Notes: a model not told the origin generated them from the sequence alone. Positions 1 to 7,693 are shown, counted from the first letter of the stretch. The stretch: DNA of 64,000 nt from Bifidobacterium olomucense (GCF_012932375.1 NZ_JAAIIG010000003.1:1-64000); one strand, 5' to 3'. Translations and numbers: made by a program.

Positions 1-208
1 CGCGATCGACGACCACGTCGCCGAAGCGGGGGAAGATCAGCGTGCGATCCCATTGCGGGTCGCTGTTGAGCCGGCGGATCGTGTCGATGAGCGAGTCCAA
101 GAGCTGGCCGGCTCCCATGTGCAGCGCCTCGTCGCTCAGGGGCCACTCGAACAGGCTGCATCCCTCTTCCCTGTGGTCGTATTCGTCCGGTGGCGGCTGA
201 TGCACCAT
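1..208 (-). CDS. Hypothetical protein, truncated by window edge
   Basis: A leftward frame opens at an ATG at 206-208 and stays open to the window edge, giving at least 69 residues. It has an AAAGGA ribosome site about 10 nt before the start. The protein begins MVHQPPPDEYDHREEG and continues with an acidic then helical stretch; codon use looks real. I recognise no family. It is the first visible gene of the leftward cluster belonging to the mobile element, and its function is unknown. Confidence 0.55.
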   Translation of the reverse strand, partial: MVHQPPPDEYDHREEGCSLFEWPLSDEALHMGAGQLLDSLIDTIRRLNSDPQWDRTLIFPRFGDVVVDR

Positions 209-610
209 GTGCGCGTTCCTTTCTGTCGGAGTATGTGGGTTGCGGTCGCGCTGGACTCGGTGGTGCGGCCTCAGGAGTCGGGGCCTGCCGTGTCCATCGC
301 TCCCCGCTCGCACGGGCATTCCGCGTGTCCTGTCAGTGGCGTGCGAGGGGGCGACGTTGACGCGATCGCAGTGGACGGCCGTGGAATCGAACCACGTCCC
401 GGCTGGTTGCCGACGCCACCACTGCGCCGATCTTGGCCGGGGGCGAACCTGCCCGCCCGTACCGCACGCCGCCGGAAAAATGTGGGGAGCCGGCGACGCG
501 CGGGGTTTGAGAGAGGTGGTGTTAACGACTTTTCCTTGTCGCCGCCCGCCATATTGGAAGGGAATGCAATGATGGCGGGCAAGCCTTTTAGATGGTCAGC
601 ACGGGGACGT
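209..610. other. Intergenic stretch with tRNA-like fragment and hairpin
   Basis: I see no convincing gene in these 400 bases; the open frames present have no good ribosome site. Two structures stand out. On the minus strand at about 372-440 there is a tRNA-like T arm (5-bp stem around the loop TTCGATT) preceded by a D-arm-like segment. At 544-580 there is a 9-bp inverted repeat (GCCCGCCAT / ATGGCGGGC) just downstream of the leftward membrane-peptide gene, which could serve as its terminator although it lacks a clear T run. Confidence 0.4.
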
Positions 611-799
611 TCACGCCTCATCCCCCGCTTCCTCGGCGATGGCGATGAACAAGGTGGGCACGACGATAAACGCCCACCACGCGGCCAAGCCGTTGCCGAG
701 CGGGTGCATGCACGCCTCATGCGTGAGCAGCCACGCTATGCAGCAGATGAACGAGACGACGGCCGTGAGGCCGATCGTGTACGGATAACGCTTGAACAT
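611..799 (-). CDS. Small two-helix membrane protein
   Basis: A 62-residue protein with a basic start (MFKRYPYT) and two hydrophobic segments at about residues 8-26 and 38-56, so it is probably a two-pass membrane peptide. It starts 11 nt after the stop of the SPFH gene and is probably co-transcribed with it. I know no family. As partner of an SPFH protein on a mobile element it might help build or tune a membrane microdomain, but that is inference from position only. Confidence 0.6.
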   Translation of the reverse strand: MFKRYPYTIGLTAVVSFICCIAWLLTHEACMHPLGNGLAAWWAFIVVPTLFIAIAEEAGDEA

Positions 800-810
800 G
801 ACCGCCGCCC

Positions 811-1710
811 TTACTTGGTCTGGACGAGCGTGTCAGCGCCGTCGGGGACGACGACGAGCTGATCCGCGTTGGACAGCGCGTCGATGTAATGCTGTTTGAG
901 CACGTTGTCGGTCAGGCTTTCGTTGAGCACGGCGTTCGCGTCGGCCTCGCCCTGCGCCTTGATCTTCTTGGTCTCGGCCTCGGTCTTGGCGACTTCCTGC
1001 TCGTTCAACGCCTTCTGCCTGTCGATCTCGGCCGCCTGCGCCTCGTTGTACTTCTTGACGATCTCGTCGCCGTAACGCACGTCCTGCACGCTGACCTGTT
1101 CGACGGTCAGGCCGATCTTCTTCCATTTCGCGGCCAACGCCTCCTGTACGGCCTTCGTGTATTCGCCTCGGTTGGTGAGCATCGTCAGGGTGTCGAACCG
1201 GCCGGATTGCTCGCGGGCCACGGAGCGCAGGTCGTTGCTGATGTAGTTCTGCGTGAACGTCTGCTGTTTGCCGTACTCCGAGTACAGGTATTCGGCGGCG
1301 CTCGGGTCGAGGCTGTAGTTGACTTGGATGTCGATGTCTGCGGAAGCGCCGCTCTTGTCGTTGACGGTGACCTGCTTGCCGACCGCGCTGCCGCCGTCGT
1401 ACTTGTAATCGGTGTCCTTGTAGAAGTTGATGAGGTTGTTGCGGGTGTCGTATTTGATGACGCTCTGCCACGGCGTCTTCAAATGGAAGCCCGCGTCTTC
1501 GGAATGGCCGGCCAGACTGCCGCCCATGTTGCGGATGACCGCGACCTCGCCCACGTCCACGGAGTACAGGCATGCGGGAATCAGCAGCAGCAAGCCGACA
1601 AGGCCCGGAATAAGGCCGATGCCGGCCCCCTTGACGTCATGGGAGCGCGCGACGCCGGTGACGACGGTGCTGAAGAGCAGCAGGACGATGGAGATAATAA
1701 ACCAGATCAT
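811..1710 (-). CDS. SPFH/prohibitin domain membrane protein
   Basis: A 299-residue protein with two hydrophobic segments at the N-terminus (about residues 1-20 and 28-50), then an SPFH (band 7) domain at about 50-205, then a charged coiled-coil-like segment rich in A, E, K and Q at about 210-262. The family forms oligomeric membrane scaffolds. The ribosome site AAAGGAA lies 7 nt before the ATG. Homologues are frequent on actinobacterial phages and integrative elements, where the role is not settled; superinfection or membrane-integrity functions are guesses. It precedes the 62-residue membrane peptide in one operon. Confidence 0.85.
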   Translation of the reverse strand: MIWFIISIVLLLFSTVVTGVARSHDVKGAGIGLIPGLVGLLLLIPACLYSVDVGEVAVIRNMGGSLAGHSEDAGFHLKTPWQSVIKYDTRNNLINFYKDTDYKYDGGSAVGKQVTVNDKSGASADIDIQVNYSLDPSAAEYLYSEYGKQQTFTQNYISNDLRSVAREQSGRFDTLTMLTNRGEYTKAVQEALAAKWKKIGLTVEQVSVQDVRYGDEIVKKYNEAQAAEIDRQKALNEQEVAKTEAETKKIKAQGEADANAVLNESLTDNVLKQHYIDALSNADQLVVVPDGADTLVQTK

Positions 1711-1734
1711 GAGGGTTCCTTTCAGAAGTAAGGC

Positions 1735-1800
1735 CCTTTCCCCGTCGCCGGTAGGCTTGAGGGTGCCAACCGAAACAATCCGCGCGACAGCGGGGAAAGG
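1735..1800. terminator. Long inverted repeat between two leftward genes
   Basis: CCTTTCCCCG at 1735-1744 pairs perfectly with CGGGGAAAGG at 1791-1800, and TCGC/GCGA extends the stem inward after a small bulge. It lies between the end of the gene at 1808-2218 and the start of the SPFH gene. It may be a terminator for the upstream gene or a regulatory hairpin in the SPFH leader. There is no strong T tract, so termination is only inferred. Confidence 0.45.
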
Positions 1801-1807
1801 AAGAATT

Positions 1808-2218
1808 TCAGTGCAGACACAACGAGAGGCGCTTAACGAAGCTCTCGATAATCTCCGTTTCGGAACCAGTAGCGCCGCGTGGCTCCGGGATCATGCAGAA
1901 AGCGAAGAGGTGAGGAAACTCGCCCGCGCCGTCCATTACATCGGTTTCGGCGCTCAGCAGATCACCCTCGCCCTCACCGACCGAAACAAGACCAAGGACT
2001 TGTAGAAGAAACAGGGACACCGCGTCGAGCTGCGCCAGCAACGCACGCTTGTCCAACTTCTCCGAGATTCGCCTGTATTCGGAGTCTCCCAGCGCCTCAC
2101 GCACGGCGGTCTCCGAACACAGCAGCGTCTTCATGCGCAGCATGCCGGCGTCCTGAAGATTGTGCTGCAACGTCTCCAGAGAGGACAGCAATACGGGTTC
2201 ACGATCGGACTCGCTCAT
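1808..2218 (-). CDS. Hypothetical protein of mobile element
   Basis: The preferred start is the ATG at 2216-2218 (MSESDREPVLL...), which overlaps the stop of the preceding small gene as ATGA and has an AGAGG ribosome site; this suggests translational coupling. The product is about 136 residues, acidic and mostly helical, with no membrane segment. I recognise no domain. It is the fourth gene of a tightly packed leftward operon that begins at 2797 and carries small DNA-binding proteins, as is usual next to phage or ICE control regions. Confidence 0.6.
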   Translation of the reverse strand: MSESDREPVLLSSLETLQHNLQDAGMLRMKTLLCSETAVREALGDSEYRRISEKLDKRALLAQLDAVSLFLLQVLGLVSVGEGEGDLLSAETDVMDGAGEFPHLFAFCMIPEPRGATGSETEIIESFVKRLSLCLH

Positions 2219-2322
2219 TTCGTCGCCTCTTCTGGTTGGGGGTTGTCCACCGGCCACGGGTCACGGGTGCGGCCCATGAGGTAGTCGAGCCGTTCTGCGG
2301 TGACGGCGATATTGCTGTCCAT
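2215..2322 (-). CDS. 35-residue peptide in the control operon
   Basis: A short frame starting at the ATG at 2320-2322 has an excellent ribosome site, GGAGGA, 7 nt upstream and inside the end of the preceding gene. It ends in the ATGA overlap with the next gene. The peptide begins MDSNIAVTAERLDYLMGRTR and ends with acidic residues. No family is recognised. The perfect packing between two neighbours and the strong ribosome site support a real gene. Confidence 0.55.
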   Translation of the reverse strand: MDSNIAVTAERLDYLMGRTRDPWPVDNPQPEEATK

Positions 2323-2324
2323 GG

Positions 2325-2573
2325 TTATTCCTCCATGCTTCTGATCCAGCGGTCCATCGCGTCTCGCGTGACCATGCGTTTGGTTGATGACAGGCCGTAG
2401 CGGGTGACGGCGGGGAACGTGTCGAGGTCTTTGTTGCGGATGGCCAGTAGGACGCCCTTGTAGTCGAGCGAGTACACCTGTGCGGCCTGCGCCGGCGTCC
2501 ATGCCAAACGTTCGCCCAACGGCACGCGGCTCATGTCCTTCAGGGCGTCCGCACTCATGGTTTCGACGCTCAT
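2325..2573 (-). CDS. Excisionase/MerR-like small DNA-binding protein
   Basis: An 82-residue protein whose centre and C-terminus (LAWTPAQAAQVYSLDYKGVL ... RWIRSME) look like the winged-helix of helix-turn-helix type 17/excisionase proteins. Such proteins bind DNA as directionality factors or regulators on phages and integrative elements. The start overlaps the stop of the upstream HTH gene by 4 nt. The call rests on the pattern of the helix pair and the neighbourhood, not on a search. Confidence 0.55.
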   Translation of the reverse strand: MSVETMSADALKDMSRVPLGERLAWTPAQAAQVYSLDYKGVLLAIRNKDLDTFPAVTRYGLSSTKRMVTRDAMDRWIRSMEE

Positions 2574-2797
2574 TGCAACACCGCCTTCTGCGAGCGCGGC
2601 ACCATTGGCACACCGTCGGTCAGACGAAAGCCGGAGACGATCTTGATGATTTCCAGCGCTGATGGAGTCCTGCCATTGACTAACTCTCGATAACGTTCAT
2701 CGGTTAGGCCACACGCTGCAATAAATGCCGTATGGCTGAGATTGCGGTCTTCTTCTAATGAGGCAAGAAACTTTGGGGAAATCATCAGCCCATCCAT
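2570..2797 (-). CDS. Small HTH-like regulator, first gene of leftward operon
   Basis: A 75-residue protein with a helix-turn-helix-like segment at about residues 20-55 (TAFIAACGLTDERYRELVNG). The ribosome site AAGGAG is 6 nt before the ATG. It is divergent from the repressor-like gene at 2919, with a palindrome-rich 121-nt gap between them, the classical arrangement of a phage or ICE switch. It may be a Cro-like protein; that role is inferred. Confidence 0.6.
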   Translation of the reverse strand: MDGLMISPKFLASLEEDRNLSHTAFIAACGLTDERYRELVNGRTPSALEIIKIVSGFRLTDGVPMVPRSQKAVLQ

Positions 2798-2837
2798 GTC
2801 TCACTCCTTAATCGCTGTGTTCAACTTTCTAGACAGA

Positions 2838-2875
2838 CTGTACCACAGATGAAACAGTTGTCAAACCGTGTTTGA
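2838..2875. promoter_or_regulatory. Operator region between divergent HTH genes
   Basis: The gap 2798-2918 contains a perfect palindrome TCAAAC-CGT-GTTTGA at 2861-2875 and a second short one CTGT-ACC-ACAG at 2838-2848. A loosely matching inverted pair (GACAGACTGT and ACAGTTGTC) spans 2832-2862. The AT-rich stretch at 2876-2895 could hold the promoter of the rightward gene. This is where a repressor of a lysogeny-type switch would bind. Confidence 0.5.
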
Positions 2876-2918
2876 TACGGTATGTTTAATAAATGAGACA
2901 AGTAGTTAGGAGGTAAAC

Positions 2919-3278
2919 ATGAGCGCATTCACAAAATGGATTGAAGAGATCACCGGCGGCAATATGAGCAACCGCGAAATTGCCAAGAAAGTCGGCATGA
3001 CCTCCGCGACGTTCCATCGCAAATGGACAGAAGATGCTTTCATCTCCGACGACGCCATCGCCATCGCGAGGGCCTTCGATCGCTCGCCAATCGAAGCTCT
3101 CGTCGTTCTCGGATCGCTGACAGAGGAAGAAGCCCAAAAAGCGGAACGCGGATACTCCCTATCCGAATACACAACTTTGGAACTGAGTCAGGAATTACTT
3201 CGGAGAATTCAAGAGAGCGCCAAAGTTCCCGATTATTTAGACAAACCGGCCGATGAGGCCGCCAAAGACATTCTCTAG
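2919..3278 (+). CDS. Phage-repressor-like HTH protein
   Basis: A 119-residue protein with an N-terminal HTH region (SNREIAKKVGMTSATFHRK at about 16-35) followed by a helical segment and an acidic C-terminus (DYLDKPADEAAKDIL). The ribosome site AGGAGG lies 6 nt before the ATG. It is transcribed alone and is followed by a strong terminator. Divergence from a second HTH gene suggests it is the element's repressor. The exact family is not certain. Confidence 0.65.
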   Translation: MSAFTKWIEEITGGNMSNREIAKKVGMTSATFHRKWTEDAFISDDAIAIARAFDRSPIEALVVLGSLTEEEAQKAERGYSLSEYTTLELSQELLRRIQESAKVPDYLDKPADEAAKDIL

Positions 3279-3286
3279 CCGAGCAG

Positions 3287-3322
3287 CACCCCGCGCTTTC
3301 TAATGTTGGCAAGCGCGGGGTG
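3287..3322 (+). terminator. Rho-independent terminator
   Basis: CACCCCGCGCTT at 3287-3298 pairs perfectly over 12 bp with AAGCGCGGGGTG at 3311-3322 around a 12-nt loop, followed by TTGTTATTGTTT. It lies 9 nt after the repressor-like gene. Confidence 0.85.
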
Positions 3323-3387
3323 TTGTTATTGTTTGTGTTGTTGAGGTCGCGCGGTGTGGCTCGGCTTGTTGTTTGAGGAGGTTGGCT

Positions 3388-4650
3388 ATGGCGAAGGCTG
3401 CGTATAAGCGTGGGCGGGATAAGCTGCATGGGACGGTCGTGTTCAATGTCGGCGTCAATGCGGTGGTGGTGCCCGATGATCCTTCCGGCAGTCGGCGTTT
3501 TGGCGTGTGTAGCGTGGAGAGCGTTCCTCAGCCCAAGGGGCGTAAGCCGCATTTTGTTTTGCGTGACAGCAAGGGTGGGGTCGTGTTCGAGGTCGGGGCG
3601 CAGGCCCGTGCCGCGTATGCGGCCTTGCAACCGTTGGAGGGTTGTAAGGTGCGGTCGTTCTCGTGGGAGTGGAAGGCGTCGGATATCGGCGCGGGTGCTT
3701 ATCTCAGTTGCAGGCTCGTCGAGGGCAAACGGAAGATTGCGGCGGAGGAGCCGATCGAACGAATCATTTTGGATACCGAGACCACGGGTTTGCAGCCGCA
3801 GTATGACGAGATTCTGCAACTGTCCATCATCGACGGGTACGGCAATGCGCTGCTCAACAACCTGTACCGGCCGAAGTATCACGATTCATGGCCGGAGGCG
3901 CAGCGTATCCACGGAATCAGCCCCACGCAGGTGGCCGGCAAACCATCCATAGAGGATGATCTGCAAACGGTTCAGGACATTTTCGACCGGGCGCAGCAGG
4001 TATGTGTGTACAACGCCGACTTCGATCTTGCGTTTCTCGGAGAGTTGGGCTTGCGGCTGGACAGAAGCAAGGTCGTGGACACCATGCGCGAGTACGGACG
4101 CCGGTACCATTCCACGCCCTACTACAAGCTGGAGAAGGCTGCGGCGGAATGCGGATACCGGTATCACGCGCACGACGCTCTGGAGGACTGCCGTGCGACG
4201 CTGGCGGTGCAGTCGAAACTTGACGGCAGGCCCTCGCCGTGGCGCACCGCCCAGACATTCCTTCATTCCTCCCATACCGTCATGACCAAGGAAGATCGCG
4301 ATCGTATGGAATCCGTCGTCAAGGCGGCGCGCGCATACGACGCCGCGCGGTCAGATGAAACGCCGGCGAGCGCCGACGCAAAAAAGTCGCCGGAAGCCGG
4401 CCAGTCGGTTAAGCCGATGCCGAAGACGTTCGAGACATCTGCCGGCAAGCCGGTTTCACGGCTCTATTATTGGTCGTTCGTGGTGCTGGTGTGCATATTG
4501 GGCGTATTGTCCGCAGTGATGGCGCTTGTCTGCATCGTTGCCCCGTACATGCTCATCATGGCGGTTCCGGCCGTCCTGTTCACCATTTGGGGAGTCAAAG
4601 AGTGCGGGCGCATGAAGAAGCGCATACGCACGAAGCATCGCAGACATTAG
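3388..4650 (+). CDS. DnaQ-like 3'-5' exonuclease with C-terminal membrane tail
   Basis: A protein of about 420 residues. The ATG at 3388 is preferred because GAGGAGG sits 7 nt upstream; a TTG at 3373 is possible. Residues 1-125 form an unassigned beta-rich domain. A DEDDh exonuclease domain follows, with ExoI (LDTETTG, near 132), ExoII (NADFDLAFL, near 213) and ExoIII (HDALEDCRAT, near 263), all acidic residues and the histidine present. A linker leads to two hydrophobic segments near 355-375 and 380-398 and a basic tail. A membrane-anchored exonuclease on a mobile element is unusual; a DNA-processing or defence role is possible but not shown. Confidence 0.8.
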   Translation: MAKAAYKRGRDKLHGTVVFNVGVNAVVVPDDPSGSRRFGVCSVESVPQPKGRKPHFVLRDSKGGVVFEVGAQARAAYAALQPLEGCKVRSFSWEWKASDIGAGAYLSCRLVEGKRKIAAEEPIERIILDTETTGLQPQYDEILQLSIIDGYGNALLNNLYRPKYHDSWPEAQRIHGISPTQVAGKPSIEDDLQTVQDIFDRAQQVCVYNADFDLAFLGELGLRLDRSKVVDTMREYGRRYHSTPYYKLEKAAAECGYRYHAHDALEDCRATLAVQSKLDGRPSPWRTAQTFLHSSHTVMTKEDRDRMESVVKAARAYDAARSDETPASADAKKSPEAGQSVKPMPKTFETSAGKPVSRLYYWSFVVLVCILGVLSAVMALVCIVAPYMLIMAVPAVLFTIWGVKECGRMKKRIRTKHRRH

Positions 4651-4676
4651 CGTCGTTCTCGTCTTGTCATCGAAAG

Positions 4677-4711
4677 GCCCCGGCCGCTCGTCCTGAGCGC
4701 CGGGGCTTTTT
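4677..4711. terminator. Bidirectional terminator between convergent genes
   Basis: GCCCCGGC at 4677-4684 pairs with GCCGGGGC at 4699-4706, followed by TTTTT on the plus strand and preceded by a short A run that serves the minus strand. It separates the exonuclease gene from the convergent integrase. Confidence 0.85.
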
Positions 4712-4715
4712 GCGT

Positions 4716-5972
4716 TTACGCGGCTTCGTCGATGACTTGGACATCGATGACATCCGTGTCGTCGTGCAGGTCGGGTATGGCTTGGCCGAGGAGTTTGGCG
4801 AGGCTTGCCGTATCCCTGTGGGTGTAGTGGTTGGTCATGCTGATGCTGGTGTGGCCCATGATGGCGGTGCGTGCGTCGTCGGGCATGTTGGCGCGGGCTG
4901 TCATGCTAGCCGTCCAGTGGCGGGCGCTGTGGATGGTGACTGATGGCAGTTCTGCGGCCTTCAACGCCTTGTTCCAGTTGTAGCGTTCCGTCGAGCTGCG
5001 CACGGGGTTGCCGCGCGAGTTAGTGAAGATGAGGTCGCGCGGTTTGATACCGAGGCGGTCGATGCGGGTGTGCAGTCGTTCCCACAGACTTTCGCTGATA
5101 GGCACGAACCTGTGGGCGGTTCTGGTTTTGGGTGTGGTGAGCCACAGGATGCCGTACAGGTGCTCGGCTTTGAGCCATCCGGGTATCTCCACTTCGCCGG
5201 GCTTGCCGTATTCCTGTATCTGCTGGCATACGTTGATGCCGGGCACGCCGTCGCGCCGCTCCAGCTCGTAGGGCATGAGCGCGTACCGTTCGCCCTCGCG
5301 CATGCCGGCCGCGAACGCAAGCTCGAACAAGAGCATCCACGATTCGTCCACGTCCCCGGCGGGCTGTGAGCCTCGACGTTTCGCACCGCGCTTGGGTACG
5401 GCCTCGATCAGCTTCTTCGGCTGATCGGGCGACAGTATCCGCGTTTCGGCGGGTTCCACGCGCGGCGGCTTGACCCTGCGGCACGGGTCGATGGGGATGA
5501 GCTCTTCAAGCTCGGCTTGGTCGAGCATCATCTTCAGACTCACGAAATGGCCCTTGAGCGTGGAGGGAGCGAGCCTCTTGGACAGCACACGCATGCACTT
5601 GCGGATATGATCGGCGGTCAGATCGGTCAGACGCACGCAACCGACAACCTCCATGCACGCCTTGATGCGCCCTGCGGTTGACCGGTAGGTGGTCGGCTTC
5701 ACGTTCTGCCGGTATTCCTCCAGCCATCGCTCGGCGTAGTCCTTCAGATACGGTGACTTCGCGCCGGGCAATAGTCCGGTGCGTTCCATCTCCGCGATCT
5801 TTGCGTCGAAGCGTTCACGGGCGTCGGCCTTGGTGCGCCCCTTGGCCGAAATGTAGCGGCGTTTGCCCGTGGCGGGGTCGCGGCCGATCTCGCGACGGAA
5901 TTCCCACCTTCCGTCCGCGCGCTGGATGATGCTGCCCGCGCCCTTTGTGCGCCGCCTTCCGGTCGTTGCCAT
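4716..5972 (-). CDS. Tyrosine recombinase/phage integrase
   Basis: A 418-residue integrase. The ATG at 5970-5972 is chosen because GGGAGGA lies just upstream; longer starts have no ribosome site. It has an AP2-like DNA-binding start (about 1-55), a SAM-like core-binding domain (about 65-150) and a catalytic domain with the expected residues: Arg in AGMREGER, Lys in TPKTRTAHRF, HSARHW (His-x-x-Arg), GHTSISMTNHY with the nucleophilic Tyr. It lies at the right end of the element, so the attachment site should be within 5973-6360. Confidence 0.93.
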   Translation of the reverse strand: MATTGRRRTKGAGSIIQRADGRWEFRREIGRDPATGKRRYISAKGRTKADARERFDAKIAEMERTGLLPGAKSPYLKDYAERWLEEYRQNVKPTTYRSTAGRIKACMEVVGCVRLTDLTADHIRKCMRVLSKRLAPSTLKGHFVSLKMMLDQAELEELIPIDPCRRVKPPRVEPAETRILSPDQPKKLIEAVPKRGAKRRGSQPAGDVDESWMLLFELAFAAGMREGERYALMPYELERRDGVPGINVCQQIQEYGKPGEVEIPGWLKAEHLYGILWLTTPKTRTAHRFVPISESLWERLHTRIDRLGIKPRDLIFTNSRGNPVRSSTERYNWNKALKAAELPSVTIHSARHWTASMTARANMPDDARTAIMGHTSISMTNHYTHRDTASLAKLLGQAIPDLHDDTDVIDVQVIDEAA

Positions 5973-6222
5973 ATGTTCCTCCCTTTGTCGGGAGCGCCTT
6001 CGAGCATCCGCCGCCAGCACCCCTCAAAAAGGGCACTCTATGGGCACACTACCCCGGCCACAAACGGCCAGATACGGGGCATGATCGGCCATTTTCCAAG
6101 AATCGAAAAACGGCGGTTTCCGCACGCTCCGAGACATCGGAAACGTTGGAAAACCGCCGTTTTAAGCCGTTTTCTATGGTCGGCTACTTGCCTTTCGACA
6201 CATTGAACTTGAACTCGGCCAA
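5973..6222. other. Candidate attachment region with repeats
   Basis: This non-coding stretch next to the integrase start contains a short direct repeat GGGCAC ... GGGCAC at 6030-6046 and an inverted repeat in which AAAACGGCGGTTT (6107-6119) pairs with AAACCGCCGTTTT (6151-6163). Arm-type and core sites for the integrase are expected here, but without the other element end I cannot define att. Confidence 0.35.
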
Positions 6223-6255
6223 GTCACCCTCCTTGCGGAGGGCGAGGATTGAAAT
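6223..6255 (+). repeat. Orphan type I-C-like CRISPR repeat unit
   Basis: A single 33-nt unit begins GTCACCCTCC and ends GCGAGGATTGAAAT. It has an internal 6-bp hairpin CCCTCC-TTGC-GGAGGG and the GGATTGAAAT end typical of type I-C repeats, including those of bifidobacteria as I remember them. No second copy is seen at the expected spacing of about 65-70 nt on either side and no cas gene is in the window. It may be a relic of an array or a solitary repeat. Confidence 0.5.
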
Positions 6256-6361
6256 GTCATAGTATTTGAAAACCTCATGCAAAGCGTCGCGTTCAAGCTT
6301 TCATCAATAGGCTAAGAAGTGATTGCCGGGTAGTGTCATGGCCTTGGATGGGGAGCATGTC

Positions 6362-7636
6362 CTAGAACCTCCGCGCTACGTGTGCGACCAATGGCAACAT
6401 GGCAACGGCCAGCACGAAAGTCATCGCTAGGACCGCTCCCGCCGGGTAGACGCTGTACGCCCAGCCGTATGTGATCTGTCCGAGAGGCTGGGCGCACATG
6501 CTTGCGGAGAGCGCGAGCGACATCACCTTGCCGGTCATGTCCTCGGGACAGCCCATCTGGATCGCCGGTACGGCGATAAGGTTCGCGAGGGTGATGGCGG
6601 CCATGGTTCCGCAGGTGCTCGCCGTGAGCACCGCAAGGCGCACTCCATCGCCGGCGGGAAGCGCCATGACGAGCGCCTGCGGCAGGATGGTGAGCGAGAA
6701 GGTGGCGATCGCGATCGGGAATCGCCTCATGGCAAGCGACTTTGCGGCCTGTCCTCCGACGAGCGCGCCGAGCAGACCCGACGCTCCCACGAGACCGTAT
6801 GCAAAACCGTATGCCGTGGAGTCGAACCCCAGCACGGTCCGCACCATGTAAGGAAAGCCGACTTCCGCATAGCCCGTCACCAGAAAGTTGAGTGCGGCGC
6901 AGATCAACACCAGATGCAGTACATGGGGACGCTCGCGAGTGAGGAGGCGTCCAGCCGCGCGCAGATCGTCAAGGGCCGAGGTGCGCCCATCGTCATCGTG
7001 TTCGGGGGTGCCGAGCCGGATGAAGCACTCCACGACGGCGGCCGTGCCGAATCCCGCGATGGTGATGCCCATCATTGGCATGGCACCCACCGCTGCGTAG
7101 AGCACGCCGCCGAGCACGGCCGGCACGAGCGTGCTCGTCTGGTTCACCACGTTCACCACGGCCATCGCGCGACGCATCACATCCTCACCGTGGGATCGGA
7201 ACATCTGAGGCAACGCCGCCTGTACCGTGGGCGTCTCCATGGCGTCGAGTACGGCGAGCACCACTTGCATCACGGCGATTGCCGCCAGATTGAATCCGAC
7301 CGCTGAGAAGATTGCGACGCAGATAAGCACCGTTATGGCGGAGAGAGCGTCGAGCGCAACCATAACGGTCCGGCGATTCATACGGTCCGCCACCACGCCA
7401 CCAAGAGGCGAGAGCAGAATCGTGGGCATGATGCTCGCAGTGAGGATGGATGCGAACGCCGCCGCCGAGCCGGTCTCGTCAAGCACCCACATGGACATGG
7501 CGAACCGCAACATGAGATTGGCGAAAAGCGATATGCCGAGACCTGCGACGAGCAGATAGAAGTCGCGTACGTGCAAGGGGTTAGTGGATCGGCTTTGCTG
7601 TTGTGCTTGGGGTTTGCTTTCGGATGTGTTTGTCAT
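6362..7636 (-). CDS. MFS multidrug/macrolide-type exporter
   Basis: A 424-residue protein with about 12 membrane segments. The ATG at 7634-7636 is chosen for its AAGGAA ribosome site. The motif-A-like sequence GGVVADRMNRRTVM after the second helix identifies the major facilitator superfamily, closest in style to the DHA3 (MefA-like) exporters. An operator matching the one before the adjacent tetR lies just upstream at 7674-7693, so it is likely repressed by that TetR and induced by a drug or bile-like ligand. The substrate is unknown. Confidence 0.88.
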   Translation of the reverse strand: MTNTSESKPQAQQQSRSTNPLHVRDFYLLVAGLGISLFANLMLRFAMSMWVLDETGSAAAFASILTASIMPTILLSPLGGVVADRMNRRTVMVALDALSAITVLICVAIFSAVGFNLAAIAVMQVVLAVLDAMETPTVQAALPQMFRSHGEDVMRRAMAVVNVVNQTSTLVPAVLGGVLYAAVGAMPMMGITIAGFGTAAVVECFIRLGTPEHDDDGRTSALDDLRAAGRLLTRERPHVLHLVLICAALNFLVTGYAEVGFPYMVRTVLGFDSTAYGFAYGLVGASGLLGALVGGQAAKSLAMRRFPIAIATFSLTILPQALVMALPAGDGVRLAVLTASTCGTMAAITLANLIAVPAIQMGCPEDMTGKVMSLALSASMCAQPLGQITYGWAYSVYPAGAVLAMTFVLAVAMLPLVAHVARRF

Positions 7637-7673
7637 TGTGGATTCCTTCCCGGTAATTTTCAGTAGCATTAAA

Positions 7674-7693
7674 AACCGACCGTCGGTCTGTAT
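7674..7693. promoter_or_regulatory. Candidate TetR operator before the MFS gene
   Basis: The minus strand reads ATACAGACCGACGGTCGGT, nearly identical to the site at 8481-8499 before the tetR gene (ATACAGACCGTCGGTCGGT). The site lies 38 nt upstream of the exporter start. Confidence 0.7.

Noticed and set aside
53..862. Rightward open frame across the left edge region
   Set aside because: It crosses three leftward genes with good ribosome sites and has no start signal; Arg-rich composition is typical of a shadow frame.
889..1731. Rightward frame antisense to the SPFH gene
   Set aside because: The leftward frame has clear SPFH and coiled-coil features and a ribosome site; the reverse is its shadow.
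6156..6320. A CRISPR array around the I-C-like repeat
   Set aside because: No second repeat is found at the expected spacing on either side, so only an orphan unit is claimed.
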